The notes beneath the pieces were generated by a model, which was not told the origin of the DNA, ran no database searches, and saw only the letters and a program-made list of their open reading frames with translations. Shown in pieces: positions 51,819-61,364 of a stretch of DNA of 64,000 bases. Source of the DNA: Allobosea sp. Lineage in GTDB: Bacteria > Pseudomonadota > Alphaproteobacteria > Rhizobiales > Beijerinckiaceae. Position 1 is the stretch's first letter. Every line of letters begins with the position of its first letter. The position numbers and the translations under genes are program-made. The DNA lies in the NCBI RefSeq assembly GCF_017308075.1, contig NZ_JAFKFX010000023.1, forward strand, positions 124,001-188,000. Reading direction: 5' to 3'.

Positions 51819-52041
51819 CGTATCCTCGGGCCGTTGGCGGCAACTTCACAGAAATCGGGTTGCCTGATGCGGCAAGCTAGCGCGAGCGGGCGCACCCTGT
51901 CCAAGCCGATTGCGGCATGAGGGGGAAGAGGCGCGCGAATGGCGCCACCACGCAATCCGCTTGATCCCGGCGGCCGTCGGTCCTTGGATGTCCGGCCTGT
52001 CGGGGCGCTCGCGAGAGGCGCCGCGAATTAGCGAGGACGTC

Positions 52042-52437
52042 ATGGAAATCAAGCGAAGCGGATCGCAGCCCTCGGGCAAGGGCCCGGCGGAATACTTCAC
52101 CGGCCAGGTCCGGATCGACCCGTTGTTCAATCCGCCGGATCCCGCGCGCATCGCCACCGCGCACGTCACCTTCGAGCCGGGCGCGCGCACGGCCTGGCAC
52201 ACGCACCCGCTCGGCCAGACCTTGATCGTCACCGCCGGCTGCGGCTGGGCTCAGCGCGAAGGCGGGCCGGTCGAGGAGATCAGGGCCGGCGATGTGGTCT
52301 GGTTCCCGCCCGGCGAAAAACATTGGCACGGGGCCACTGCGGCGACCGCGATGAGCCATATCGCCCTGCAGGAGCGCCTCGACGGGGAGACCGTCAAATG
52401 GCTGGATCACGTTACGGAAGAGCAGTATCGTCGCTGA
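52042..52437 (+). CDS. Cupin-domain protein
   Basis: A 131-residue single-domain cupin. Metal ligands in the two cupin motifs are [20 protein letters not shown] and [20 protein letters not shown]. The pattern resembles small cupins often found near carboxymuconolactone-decarboxylase or quinone-related genes, but nothing in the context identifies the reaction. ATG 52042 has GAGG upstream; open frame further upstream is not protein-like. The following gap carries an EcfG-type promoter for the next gene. Confidence 0.85.
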   Translation: MEIKRSGSQPSGKGPAEYFTGQVRIDPLFNPPDPARIATAHVTFEPGARTAWHTHPLGQTLIVTAGCGWAQREGGPVEEIRAGDVVWFPPGEKHWHGATAATAMSHIALQERLDGETVKWLDHVTEEQYRR

Positions 52438-52483
52438 GTTCGGGGGGTGCTTCCGAGCTTTCGGCAGGCGCTTTCGAGAGGAT

Positions 52484-52508
52484 GGAACGCGCGTCGGCTT
52501 CGTGCGTT
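52484..52508 (+). promoter_or_regulatory. EcfG-type promoter for the Gly/Tyr-rich exported protein
   Basis: GGAAC (52484-52488), 16 bases, CGTT (52505-52508): an exact consensus match, with the ATG 38 bp further on and GGGAGG as ribosome site. Confidence 0.75.
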
Positions 52509-52545
52509 CGGGCTGAATCGCCATCGCTTTGAATGGGAGGCCGCC

Positions 52546-53154
52546 ATGCGCCGCCTGATCGTTCTCGCCGCTTCTTTAGTGTTTTTTTCGAGCTTCATGG
52601 CCGATGACGCGCCGGCACAGGCCCTGAGCGACAGGGCGGTCCATGGCGGCGGCGTGCGAGGCGGCGGTTTCGGCTATGGTGGCCGCGGCTTCGCCGGAGC
52701 GGGTTTCGGAGGCTATCGGGGCGCTGTCTATCGCGGTGGCGGCTTCTATCGGGGTGGGGTCGGCTGGGGCTATCGGCCGGCCCGCTGGTATGGCGGCGGC
52801 TATTATGGGCGGCCCGCCTATTGGCGCCGCGGCTACTACAACAATTACTGGGGCTGGGGGGCAGGCGCACTGGCTGCCGGGGCGCTCATCGGCGCCGCCG
52901 CGACCTATCCCTATTATGGCTCGTCCTACTACTACGACACGCCCGGCTACTATGGCGGCGACTATTACGGCGGGCCCTACTATGCGCGGCCCTATTACGC
53001 TGCACCGGTCTATGCGGCGCCGATCTCGAGAGGGATCGGCGGCTATTGCCGGACGCCGGTCCGGACCTGCCAGCTGATCAACCCAGCTGAACTCGGCGGC
53101 GGGTGCTCTTGCCGTGTCGCTGGCGGGCGGGCCCGCGGCGTCGTCGTTCCCTGA
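52546..53154 (+). CDS. Exported glycine/tyrosine-rich low-complexity protein
   Basis: A 202-residue secreted or envelope protein: a signal peptide (MRRLIVLAASLVFFSSFMAD, APAQA cleavage), then about 130 residues of Gly, Tyr and Arg repeats (GGGFGYGGRGF, YYGRPAYWRRGYYNNYW), one short hydrophobic patch (GAGALAAGALIGAAA), and a C-terminal cysteine-containing tail (GYCRTPVRTCQL, GGGCSCRV). Common in Rhizobiales as an uncharacterised protein; no enzyme motif. The EcfG promoter just upstream marks it as a likely general-stress gene. Confidence 0.85.
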   Translation: MRRLIVLAASLVFFSSFMADDAPAQALSDRAVHGGGVRGGGFGYGGRGFAGAGFGGYRGAVYRGGGFYRGGVGWGYRPARWYGGGYYGRPAYWRRGYYNNYWGWGAGALAAGALIGAAATYPYYGSSYYYDTPGYYGGDYYGGPYYARPYYAAPVYAAPISRGIGGYCRTPVRTCQLINPAELGGGCSCRVAGGRARGVVVP

Positions 53155-53205
53155 CGATCGTGCAGGGAGCACGACGAGCGCCTGGGCTCCCGGCTTTAAG
53201 TGGTT

Positions 53206-54174
53206 TCAGAGCCCGAATTGCTGGCGCCAGCTCTCGATGTCCTCCAGCGCGACATTGGAGCCGCACAGGACCAGCGCGACGCGATCGCCCGGCTTGAAGC
53301 TGTCCTTGCGCGCCAGCGCCGCCGCGACCGTGCAGGAGGCGGCCGGCTCGAGCAGGACGCGGCCGTTCTGCAGCACCCAGAGCAATTCGCGCACGGCGTC
53401 GGCATCCGGCACCAGCACGATCTCCTCGAGGAAATCCCGGGCCGCCGCCATGGTCCGCTCGGTGGCGAAGGGAGCGCCGAGCGTGCGGGCGATCGAGGTC
53501 GGGCGGATCGGCACCGGCTTTCCGGCTGCGAGCGCCTGCGTCATCGTCGTCGCGCCCTCCGTCTCGACGCCGTGGATGCGCACCGCCGGGTCGAGCCCCT
53601 TCAGCGCCGCCCCGACACCGGCCGAGAAGCCGCCGCCGCCTATCGAGATGAAGACATGGTCGAGCCGGCCGCCGGCGTCCGCCGCGAGTTCGAGGCCGAC
53701 CGTGCCATGGCCGGCGATGATCGCAGGGTCGTCATAGGAATGGACATTGGTCATGCCCTTGGCTTCGTACTCCTCGGCCTTGGCGAAGGCGGCGATCGAA
53801 TCCTCGCAGAGCTCGACCTCGCCGCCCGCTTCCTTAGTCAGGCGGATGTTCAGCGGCGCGACGTTCTTCGGCATCAGCACCAGCGCCTTGATGCCGAGCA
53901 GGCTCGACACCAGCGAGACGGCGATGGCGTGGTTGCCGCCGGAGACGGTGACGACGCCGCGGGCCTTTTCCGCATCCGAGAGGCCGAGCAGCTTGTTGTA
54001 GCAGCCGCGTACCTTGAACGAGCCGGCGAGCTGCAGGCTCTCGACCTTGACCACTGTCTCGACGCCGAGCCGCTCGGACAGGCCGGCGCTGAGGAAGGTC
54101 GGCGTCCGCCTGACCTTGCCGGCGATGCGGCTGGCGGCGGCCTGGATGTCGGCGAGGGTGACGTCGAAGGACAT
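53206..54174 (-). CDS. Threonine/serine dehydratase, PLP fold type II
   Basis: A 322-residue cytoplasmic enzyme related to catabolic threonine dehydratase, serine racemase and hydroxyaspartate dehydratase. The PLP lysine lies in AGSFKVRGCYNKLL, substrate loop SGGNHAIAVS, and phosphate-binding SIGGGGFSAGVG. No C-terminal ACT domain, so it is not the allosteric biosynthetic IlvA. ATG 54174 gives the normal N-terminus (FDVTLADIQAAA). Convergent with the Gly/Tyr-rich gene; a possible GGGAGC/GCTCCC stem at about 53165-53193 lies between. Confidence 0.9.
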   Translation of the reverse strand: MSFDVTLADIQAAASRIAGKVRRTPTFLSAGLSERLGVETVVKVESLQLAGSFKVRGCYNKLLGLSDAEKARGVVTVSGGNHAIAVSLVSSLLGIKALVLMPKNVAPLNIRLTKEAGGEVELCEDSIAAFAKAEEYEAKGMTNVHSYDDPAIIAGHGTVGLELAADAGGRLDHVFISIGGGGFSAGVGAALKGLDPAVRIHGVETEGATTMTQALAAGKPVPIRPTSIARTLGAPFATERTMAAARDFLEEIVLVPDADAVRELLWVLQNGRVLLEPAASCTVAAALARKDSFKPGDRVALVLCGSNVALEDIESWRQQFGL

Positions 54175-54402
54175 GGCGGACTCACGAGAGGACGTTGCTC
54201 GGTCGGCACAACAGCGCGTCGGGCCCGGCCTGGTCAAGCGCGGCGCGCGCATGGCCAGGGCATTTCGGGCGGTGCCGGAGGGCGGCCGTCATGCGTTCGC
54301 ACGGGCGCCGGCGGGCCATCGCCGGCGATTGACCTTGCGCGGTGCCGGCGTAGCCTGCCTCCCGGCTCATGCCTGTCGGCCAGTCCCTGGAGAAATCTGC
54401 CC

Positions 54403-55551
54403 GTGCGTTACACCCCGAAGGAAATGCTGGCCAAGCTGGTCTCGTTCAACACCGAATCGCAGCGCAGCAATGTCGAACTGATCCATTTCTGCCGCGACTA
54501 CCTTGCGGCCCACGGTGTCGAGAGCACGATCGTGCCGAGCCCCGATGGCTTCAAGGCCAATCTCTACGCGACGATCGGCCCCAAGGCGGATGGCGGCGTC
54601 GTCCTTTCCGGCCATACCGATGTCGTCCCCGTCGAGGGGCAGGACTGGAGTTCGGACCCGTGGACGCTGACCGAGCGCGACGGCAAGCTCTATGGGCGCG
54701 GCAGCTGCGATATGAAGGGCTTCGACGCCATCGCGCTCGCCCTGGTGCCGGATATGCTGGCCGCCGGGCTGAAGCGGCCCGTCCATATCGCCCTGTCCTA
54801 TGACGAGGAGGTCGGCTGCATCGGCGCCCGCTATCTGATCGACGCCATGGCGGCCGCCGGGGTCAAGCCTTCGGCGGTGATCGTCGGCGAGCCCTCGATG
54901 ATGCAGGTCGTCACCGGCCACAAGGGTGGCACCCGGATGAAGACCACGGTGCGCGGCCATGCCGTGCATTCCAGCCGCGTCGACATCGGCGTGCCCGCCG
55001 TGATGGTCGCCGGCAAGCTGATCGCCTGGCATGACGAGGTCATGGAGGAGAACAAGGCCAAGGTGCAGCCGGGCGTTCCCTTCGAGCCGCCTTACTCGAC
55101 GCTGCATGTCGGCGTCGTCGAGGGCGGCACGGCGGTCAACATCACCGCCGAGCATTGCGCCTTCAGCCACGAGGTCCGCGTCATGCCGGGCGACGACAGC
55201 GACTATGTCGCCCGCTATCGCGCGAGGATGGCCGAGCTCGAGGCGCCGATGAAGGCGATTGCGCCGGAGACCGGCATCGCCATGGAGATCACCTCCTACA
55301 CGCCGCCGCTCGCGCCGGAGAAGGAGGGGGCGGCCGAAGGGCTGGCACGTCGCCTCACCGGCGACAATGGCAGCCATGTCGTGGCCTATGGCACCGAGGG
55401 CGGGCTGTTCCAGGCGGCGGGCTGGTCGACCGTCGTCTGCGGCCCCGGCGACATCGCCCAGGCACACCAGCCGGACGAGTTCATCACCGTCGCCCAGCTC
55501 GACGCCGGAACCGCGTTCGTTCGTGCGCTGATCGCGGATCTGGCCCGCTGA
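54403..55551 (+). CDS. argE: Acetylornithine deacetylase (ArgE/DapE family)
   Basis: A 382-residue M20-type metallopeptidase that removes the acetyl group of N-acetylornithine, or a related N-acyl amino acid. Motifs: LSGHTDVVPVEGQDWSSDPW (ligand His), YGRGSCDMKGFDAIA (ligand Asp), SYDEEVGCIGAR (catalytic Glu pair) and VGEPSMMQ. The start is GTG 54403, with GGAG about ten bases upstream; a very long open frame extends upstream through the antisense of the dehydratase gene and is not real. Stand-alone gene; catabolic use is possible given the neighbouring transporters. Confidence 0.88.
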   Translation: MRYTPKEMLAKLVSFNTESQRSNVELIHFCRDYLAAHGVESTIVPSPDGFKANLYATIGPKADGGVVLSGHTDVVPVEGQDWSSDPWTLTERDGKLYGRGSCDMKGFDAIALALVPDMLAAGLKRPVHIALSYDEEVGCIGARYLIDAMAAAGVKPSAVIVGEPSMMQVVTGHKGGTRMKTTVRGHAVHSSRVDIGVPAVMVAGKLIAWHDEVMEENKAKVQPGVPFEPPYSTLHVGVVEGGTAVNITAEHCAFSHEVRVMPGDDSDYVARYRARMAELEAPMKAIAPETGIAMEITSYTPPLAPEKEGAAEGLARRLTGDNGSHVVAYGTEGGLFQAAGWSTVVCGPGDIAQAHQPDEFITVAQLDAGTAFVRALIADLAR

Positions 55552-55789
55552 CGACGCAGGGCGAGGGGTGTTTGCGCGGGAAAGTGGCCACGGACTCGCA
55601 CGAACGTGCGTTGCGACGTTTTGTTTCGCAATAAAGTTCGATCCGGGGCGAAGCGTGCGGCGCACACTGGACGCGGGCTTCGAAGCACCTCTAATCTGCC
55701 GCCTTCCTCGGATCGTCGCCAGTCTGTGCGGCGATCCGGGTCCCGCTCCTGGGGAGGAGCGGTAACAACAAATCGGGAGAACGCGCTTC

Positions 55790-57376
55790 ATGTCCTTCAA
55801 GACCCATTGCCTGGCGGCCGTAGCGGCGCTGGCTCTGATGTGTGGTACGGCTCAGGCGCAGACGCTGCGCTATGCCAACCAGGGCGAGTTGAAGTCGCTC
55901 GACCCGTATACCGTCAACGAGACCACCACCAACGCCCATCTCGGTCACCCCTATGAAGGGCTGACGGCGCGCGGCAAGGATCTCAAGATCGAGCCCGCCC
56001 TTGCCGAGAAGTGGGAGATCTCCCCCGACGGCCTGAAGTGGCGCTTCTATCTGCGCAAGAACGTCAAGTTCCATGGCGGCGAGGATTTCACCGCCGATGA
56101 CGTGATCTTCTCGGCCGAGCGCGTCCGCTCGCAGGGTTCCAACTTCACCACCCGCGTCCCGACCAGCGCCAAGTTCGTCAAGGTCGACGACCATACCGTC
56201 GACATCATCCTGACTGCGCCGAATCCGATCCTGAACGCGCAGTGGGATACTTGGTACATCATGTCGAAGAAGTGGGCGGAGGCGAACAACGCCGTCGCCC
56301 CGACGCCGGCCGCCGCGACCACGCCGAGCCACGCCTCGCTGAACGCCAACGGCACCGGCCCCTACAAGATCGAGAGCCACCAGCCGGGCGTGAAGACCGT
56401 CTTCAAGCTCAACGAGAACTACTGGAAGAAGATCGAGGGCAACATCAAGGAGATCGTCTTCACGCCGATCGCCTCGGATGCGACGCGCGTCGCGGCCCTG
56501 CTCTCCGGCGAGGTCGACGTGATCGAGCCGGTTCCGATCCAGGACATCCAGCGCGTCAACGCCTCGGGTAACGCTCAGGTCCTGACCGGGCCGGAGCTGC
56601 GCACCATCTTCCTCGGCATGGACCAGACCCGTGACGAGCTGCTGGAATCCAGCGTCAAGGGCAAGAATCCCTTCAAGGATGTCCGCGTCCGCCAGGCTTT
56701 CTTCCAGGCGATCGATATCGAGACGATCAAGAGCCGCGTCATGCGTGGTCTCTCGACGCCCTCGGCCCTGATGATCGCGCCGGAGCTGTTCCCGCATGCC
56801 GGCTTCACCCGCGCAAAGTTCGACACCGAAGCCTCGAAGAAGCTCTTGGCCGAAGCCGGCTATCCGAACGGCTTCGAGGTCGGCATGGACTGCCCGAACG
56901 ACCGCTACGTCAATGACGGCCAGATCTGCCAGGCCGTGGTCGGCATGCTGGCGCGCGCCGGCATCAAGGTGAACCTGAATGCCCAGCCCAAGGGCCAGTA
57001 CTTCGCCAAGGTGCTGAAGTCCGGTGGCTACAAGACCTCGTTCTACCTGCTCGGCTGGACGCCCGGCACCTTCGACAGCCACAACGTCCTGCACGACATC
57101 ATCGGCTGCCGCGATGTCGCCGGCTCCTCGCGCGGCGAGTCGAATCTCGGCAATTACTGCAACAAGAAGGTCGACGAGCTGACCGACAAGATCCTTGTCG
57201 AGTCCGACACCGCCAAGCGCGACGCGATGATCAAGGAAGCCTACAAGATCTCGGTCGATGAGTTCGGCTACATCCCGCTGCACCAGCAGGCGCTGGCCTG
57301 GGGCGTGTCGAAGAAGGTCAAGCTCGCTCAGCGCGCCGACAATTCGGTGCTGCTCTATTACGCCACCAAGGAGTGA
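55790..57376 (+). CDS. Dipeptide-type ABC transporter substrate-binding protein (SBP family 5), module 2
   Basis: A 528-residue periplasmic receptor with leader MSFKTHCLAAVAALALMCGT and AQAQ cleavage. Core pattern LAEKWEISPDGLKWRFYLRK, VKFHGGEDFTADDVIFSAER and the late CPNDRYVNDGQICQAVVGML, which is nearly repeated in the receptor of module 3 (CPNDRYINDEGICQAAVGMF). GGGAGA precedes ATG 55790. It heads a receptor-permease-permease module without its own ATPases, followed directly by a paralogous module. No gene in the 238 bp before it. Confidence 0.93.
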   Translation: MSFKTHCLAAVAALALMCGTAQAQTLRYANQGELKSLDPYTVNETTTNAHLGHPYEGLTARGKDLKIEPALAEKWEISPDGLKWRFYLRKNVKFHGGEDFTADDVIFSAERVRSQGSNFTTRVPTSAKFVKVDDHTVDIILTAPNPILNAQWDTWYIMSKKWAEANNAVAPTPAAATTPSHASLNANGTGPYKIESHQPGVKTVFKLNENYWKKIEGNIKEIVFTPIASDATRVAALLSGEVDVIEPVPIQDIQRVNASGNAQVLTGPELRTIFLGMDQTRDELLESSVKGKNPFKDVRVRQAFFQAIDIETIKSRVMRGLSTPSALMIAPELFPHAGFTRAKFDTEASKKLLAEAGYPNGFEVGMDCPNDRYVNDGQICQAVVGMLARAGIKVNLNAQPKGQYFAKVLKSGGYKTSFYLLGWTPGTFDSHNVLHDIIGCRDVAGSSRGESNLGNYCNKKVDELTDKILVESDTAKRDAMIKEAYKISVDEFGYIPLHQQALAWGVSKKVKLAQRADNSVLLYYATKE

Positions 57377-57383
57377 CGGCGTG

Positions 57384-57414
57384 CGGTGCGCGGCCTAGGC
57401 CGCGCACCGTTCTT
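57384..57414 (+). terminator. Perfect palindromic hairpin after module 2 receptor
   Basis: A 26-bp perfect palindrome (57384-57409; 13-bp arms starting CGGTGCGCGGCC) followed by TTCTT. It starts eight bases after the stop, so it acts as terminator or 3' stabiliser for the receptor mRNA. Confidence 0.8.
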
Positions 57415-57433
57415 CCCGTCGACTCACCCGCGC

Positions 57434-57538
57434 CGTCATCCGGACAAGCGGCGTAGCCGTGTCGATCCGGGATCGATCGGGGGCGTTGCGCTCCACGATG
57501 GAGCCCCGGATTACGGCTTTGCTGTTTCCGGGGTGACG
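57434..57538. repeat. Intergenic palindromic element, family B (module 2)
   Basis: CGTCATCCGG (57434-57443) to CCGGGGTGACG (57528-57538), with GACAAGCGGCG and GATGGAGCCCCGG in the interior as in other copies. Sits between the receptor and first permease, exactly like the copy at 61365 in module 3. Confidence 0.7.
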
Positions 57539-57612
57539 ACGCGTATCGGTGACGGAGGGCTATCCGGCTCGCCGGTGCCGACGGGTTTCGCGTTTAAAGA
57601 ACCAAGGCGATC

Positions 57613-58593
57613 ATGCTCGCATTCATTCTGCGTCGGTTGTTCCAGTCGCTTCTCGTCATGCTGGCGGTGGCGCTGATCGCCTTCGCCATGTTCCGCTTCG
57701 TCGGCGACCCGGTGAACCAGCTCGTCTCGCTCGACACGCCCCAGGAGCAGGTCGCGCAGATCCGCCAATCGCTCGGGCTGGACGAGCCGGTCGTCGTCCA
57801 GTTCGCGCGCTATATCTACAATGCGGCGCGGCTCGAATTCGGCGTCTCCTACCAGTTCCGTCTGCCGGTGATCATGCTGCTCGGCGAGCGCGCCCCGGCG
57901 ACGCTGGAGCTCGCCTTCATGTCGGCGCTGTTCTCGCTGCTCGTCGGCATACCCATGGGCGTCTACACGGCGCTGCGCCGCGACAGCTGGCTCGCCAAGC
58001 TGTTCCAGGCCGTATCGCTCATCGGCATCAGCCTGCCGACCTTCCTGATCGGCATCCTTCTGATCTACCTGTTCTCGGTGACGCTCGGCTGGCTGCCCTC
58101 CTTCGGGCGCGGCGAGGTCGTCAAGATCGGCAACTGGTGGACTACCGGCCTGCTCACGGCCTCGGGCTGGAAGGCGCTGATCCTGCCTTCGATCACGCTC
58201 GGCCTGTTCCAGATGACGCTGATCATGCGCCTCGTCCGGGCCGAGATGCTGGAGGTGCTGCGCACCGACTACATCAAATTCGCCCGGGCGCGCGGCCTCA
58301 AGACCCGTGCCATCCATTTCGGTCACGCCCTGAAGAACACCTTGGTACCGGTCATCACCATCGCCGGCCTCCAGCTCGGCTCGATCATCGCCTTCGCCAT
58401 CATCACCGAGACGGTGTTCCAGTGGCCGGGCATGGGCCTGCTCTTCCTGAAGGCGGTTCAGCAGGTCGATATCCCGATCATGGCGGCCTATCTGATCCTG
58501 ATCTCGTTCCTCTTCGTCACCATCAACCTGATCGTCGACCTGCTCTACGCCGCGGTCGACCCGCGCCTGCGCGCGACGGTCGGCGCGCATTGA
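57613..58593 (+). CDS. Dipeptide-type ABC transporter permease (DppB-like), module 2
   Basis: A 326-residue permease with about six membrane segments; N-terminus MLAFILRRLFQSLLVMLAVA, GDPV motif, EAA-type loop KFARARGLKTRAIHFGHALK and C-terminal ETVFQWPGMGLLFLKAVQQV. Obviously paralogous to the module 3 permease at 61506 over its full length. The next permease starts 18 bp after its stop. Confidence 0.94.
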   Translation: MLAFILRRLFQSLLVMLAVALIAFAMFRFVGDPVNQLVSLDTPQEQVAQIRQSLGLDEPVVVQFARYIYNAARLEFGVSYQFRLPVIMLLGERAPATLELAFMSALFSLLVGIPMGVYTALRRDSWLAKLFQAVSLIGISLPTFLIGILLIYLFSVTLGWLPSFGRGEVVKIGNWWTTGLLTASGWKALILPSITLGLFQMTLIMRLVRAEMLEVLRTDYIKFARARGLKTRAIHFGHALKNTLVPVITIAGLQLGSIIAFAIITETVFQWPGMGLLFLKAVQQVDIPIMAAYLILISFLFVTINLIVDLLYAAVDPRLRATVGAH

Positions 58594-58610
58594 AGGCGGG
58601 AGACAAAGCC

Positions 58611-59573
58611 ATGGCCGCCCAGACCCCGCCCTCTACTCCCGCCGCCCCGTCGAGCGAGCCGCCCTCGCTCTGGGCCCGCATCCTCGACAGCGACATCCTT
58701 GCCAGCTTCCTGCGCTCCAAGGTGACGATGGTCGCCGCCGTAATCGTGCTCGTCATGTTCATCGGCGCTGCCTTCTCGCCCTGGATCGCGCCGACCAACC
58801 CCTTCGATCCGGCCAGCGTCTTCCTCTCCGATGCCAATATTCCGCCGGCCTGGCAGGCCGGTGGCGATCCGAAGTTCATCTTCGGCACCGACGACCAGGG
58901 TCGGGATCTCTATTCGGCGATCCTCTACGGGCTGCGCGTCTCGCTGATCGTCGGAGGCCTCGGCGTGGCGCTGGCGGCGACGATCGGTATCACGCTCGGT
59001 CTGCTCGCCGGCTATTTCGGTGGCCGGGTCGACTCGCTGATCATGCGCATCGCCGACGTGCAGCTCACCTTCCCGGCGATCCTGATCGCCCTGCTGATCG
59101 ACGGCGTCGTGCGCGGCATCTTCCAGGGCGCCAACCGCGAGGACACGGCGCTCTATGTGCTGGTGATCTCGATCGGCCTCAGCTTCTGGGTGCAATATGC
59201 CCGCACCATCCGCGGCTCGACCCTGGTCGAACGCAACAAGGACTATGTCCAGGCGGCACGGCTGGTCGGGCTGCCGGCGCCGCTGATCATGCTGCGCCAT
59301 GTCCTGCCGAACGTGATCGGCCCGGTGCTGGTCATCCTCACCATCAATCTCGCGCTTGCCGTGATCACCGAGGCGACCCTGTCCTTCCTCGGCGTCGGCC
59401 TGCCGCCGACCCAGCCCTCGCTGGGCACGCTGATCTCGATCGGCAACCGCTACCTGTTCTCGGGCGACTGGTGGATCGTCGCCTTTCCGGGCCTGACGCT
59501 GGCGATCCTGGTGCTCGCTGTGAACCTGCTCGGCGACTGGCTGCGCGATGCCCTCAATCCGAGGCTGCGATGA
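58611..59573 (+). CDS. Dipeptide-type ABC transporter permease (DppC-like), module 2
   Basis: A 320-residue permease: a proline- and serine-rich N-terminal segment (STPAAPSSEPPS), DppC-type segment VTMVAAVIVLVMFIGAAFSP, GTDDQGRDLYSAILYGLRVS, and EAA loop QAARLVGLPAPLIMLRHVLP. GGGAGA precedes ATG 58611. A short insert in the middle (FQGANREDTALYVLVISIGL) is shared with the permease at 62497. No ATPase follows before the next receptor gene. Confidence 0.93.
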   Translation: MAAQTPPSTPAAPSSEPPSLWARILDSDILASFLRSKVTMVAAVIVLVMFIGAAFSPWIAPTNPFDPASVFLSDANIPPAWQAGGDPKFIFGTDDQGRDLYSAILYGLRVSLIVGGLGVALAATIGITLGLLAGYFGGRVDSLIMRIADVQLTFPAILIALLIDGVVRGIFQGANREDTALYVLVISIGLSFWVQYARTIRGSTLVERNKDYVQAARLVGLPAPLIMLRHVLPNVIGPVLVILTINLALAVITEATLSFLGVGLPPTQPSLGTLISIGNRYLFSGDWWIVAFPGLTLAILVLAVNLLGDWLRDALNPRLR

Positions 59574-59731
59574 GGCGAAACCTTCTGCGCGCGGTGCCTA
59601 CGAGACAGGCAAGTGCCACTTTCCGCCATGTGCTGCGCGCAGATTAGACCCGTGACAGACAAGGGGCCCAGCCCTAACATCTCGCCCTTCACCGGCCTTG
59701 GAGCAGGGCCGCGACCGGGAGGTTCTCTACG

Positions 59732-61333
59732 ATGAAACCGCGTATGTTTGCCGTCGCTGCCGCACTGATCGGGGTCTCGGCGCTGGCGCTCGGCGCCGCC
59801 GAGGCGAGGCCGCTGAAATGGGCCTCGGCCGGCGATGCCCTGACCATCGATCCACATGGCCAGAATGAGGGCCTGACCACCACGGTCAACCAGCAGATGT
59901 ATGAAGGCCTGACCGAGCGCGACCATGCCGGTAAGCTGCATCCGCTGCTGGCCTCGTCCTGGAAGGTGCTGCCGGACGATCCGACGATCTGGGAGTTCAA
60001 GCTGCAGGAGGGCGTCAAGTTCCATGACGGCTCGCCCTTCACCGCCGACGACGTGGTGTTCTCCTATGAGCGCGCCATGCAGCCGACCTCGGACTTCAAG
60101 GGCTACCTGACCTCGGTCGAGAAGGTCACGAAGGTCGACGACTTCACCGTCCGGATCAAGACCAAGGGGCCGAACCCGCTCCTGGTCAACAACACCTCCG
60201 CCATCCGCATCATGAGCAAGGCCTGGGCGGAGAAGAACAACGCCACCAAGGCGCAGGACTTCAAGAACAAGGAAGAGAATTACGCCGTCCGCAACGCCAA
60301 CGGCACCGGCCCCTTCATCCTCGTCTCGCGTGAATCCGACGTGAAGACGGTGATGAAGCGCAACGACAATTACTGGGCCAAGGCGAAGGTGCCGCTCGAG
60401 ATCACCGAGCTCACCTATGTCCCGATCAAGCAGGATGCGACCCGTATCGCGGCGCTGCTCTCGGGCGAGGTCGACCTCGTCCAGGACGTGCCGGTGCAGG
60501 ACATCGCCCGGCTGAAGAGCCAGCCCAAGGTCCGCGTCACCACCGGACCCGAGAACCGCACCATCTTCTTCGGCATGGACGTCGCGTCGAAGGACCTGAA
60601 GGGCGACAATGTCGAGGGCAAGAACCCCTTCGCCGACAAGCGCGTCCGCCAGGCGATGAACATGGCGCTCAACCGCCAGGCCATCCAGCGCGTCGTGATG
60701 CGCGGTGAATCGATCCCGACCGGCATCATCCTGCCGCCCTTCGCCAATGGCTGGACCAAGGAGCTCGACGCGGCGCCGGCAACCGATGTCGCCAAGGCCA
60801 AGGCGCTGCTCGCCGAGGCCGGCTACCCCAACGGCTTCTCGGTGACGCTGCATTGCCCGAACGACCGCTACATCAATGATGAGGGCATCTGCCAGGCGGC
60901 CGTCGGCATGTTCGGCCAGATCGGCGTCAAGGTGAACCTGGTCTCGCAGTCGAAGTCGATCCACTTCAACCTGATCCAGAAGAACCCGCCGGAGACCGAG
61001 TTCTATCTCGTCGGCTGGGGCGTTCCGACCTTCGACAGCGACTATGTGTTCTCCTACATGTACCATAGCCGCACCGGCTCGCAGGGCAGCTGGAACGCGA
61101 CCGGCTATTCCGACAAGGATGTCGATGCGCAGATCCAGTCGCTCTCCAAGGAGATCGACATCGCCAAGCGCGACGCCGCCATCGCCAAGATCTGGGCGAA
61201 GGTGAAGGACGAGACGATCTACCTGCCGATCCACCATCAGACGCTCAGCTACGGCATGAACTCGACGGTGGACGTGCCCGTCGACGTTCAGAACCAGCCC
61301 AAGTTGAAGATGGTCTCGTTCAAGGGCTCGTAG
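59732..61333 (+). CDS. Dipeptide-type ABC transporter substrate-binding protein (SBP family 5), module 3
   Basis: A 533-residue periplasmic receptor with a leader (MKPRMFAVAAALIGVSALAL, ending AEA). Pattern LLASSWKVLPDDPTIWEFKL, GVKFHDGSPFTADDVVFSYE and late YLVGWGVPTFDSDYVFSYMY. GGGAGG precedes ATG 59732. Paralogue of the receptor at 55790; together with the two permeases and the ATPase at 63486 it forms the second of two tandem modules. Confidence 0.93.
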   Translation: MKPRMFAVAAALIGVSALALGAAEARPLKWASAGDALTIDPHGQNEGLTTTVNQQMYEGLTERDHAGKLHPLLASSWKVLPDDPTIWEFKLQEGVKFHDGSPFTADDVVFSYERAMQPTSDFKGYLTSVEKVTKVDDFTVRIKTKGPNPLLVNNTSAIRIMSKAWAEKNNATKAQDFKNKEENYAVRNANGTGPFILVSRESDVKTVMKRNDNYWAKAKVPLEITELTYVPIKQDATRIAALLSGEVDLVQDVPVQDIARLKSQPKVRVTTGPENRTIFFGMDVASKDLKGDNVEGKNPFADKRVRQAMNMALNRQAIQRVVMRGESIPTGIILPPFANGWTKELDAAPATDVAKAKALLAEAGYPNGFSVTLHCPNDRYINDEGICQAAVGMFGQIGVKVNLVSQSKSIHFNLIQKNPPETEFYLVGWGVPTFDSDYVFSYMYHSRTGSQGSWNATGYSDKDVDAQIQSLSKEIDIAKRDAAIAKIWAKVKDETIYLPIHHQTLSYGMNSTVDVPVDVQNQPKLKMVSFKGS

Positions 61334-61364
61334 CGGTCTGGGAGGAGGGCTTGTGAACCCTTGC

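Noticed and set aside
53200-54402. Long N-terminal extension of the ArgE-like gene
   Set aside because: It is antisense to the PLP dehydratase gene and has no conserved sequence; GTG 54403 starts exactly at the family N-terminus.
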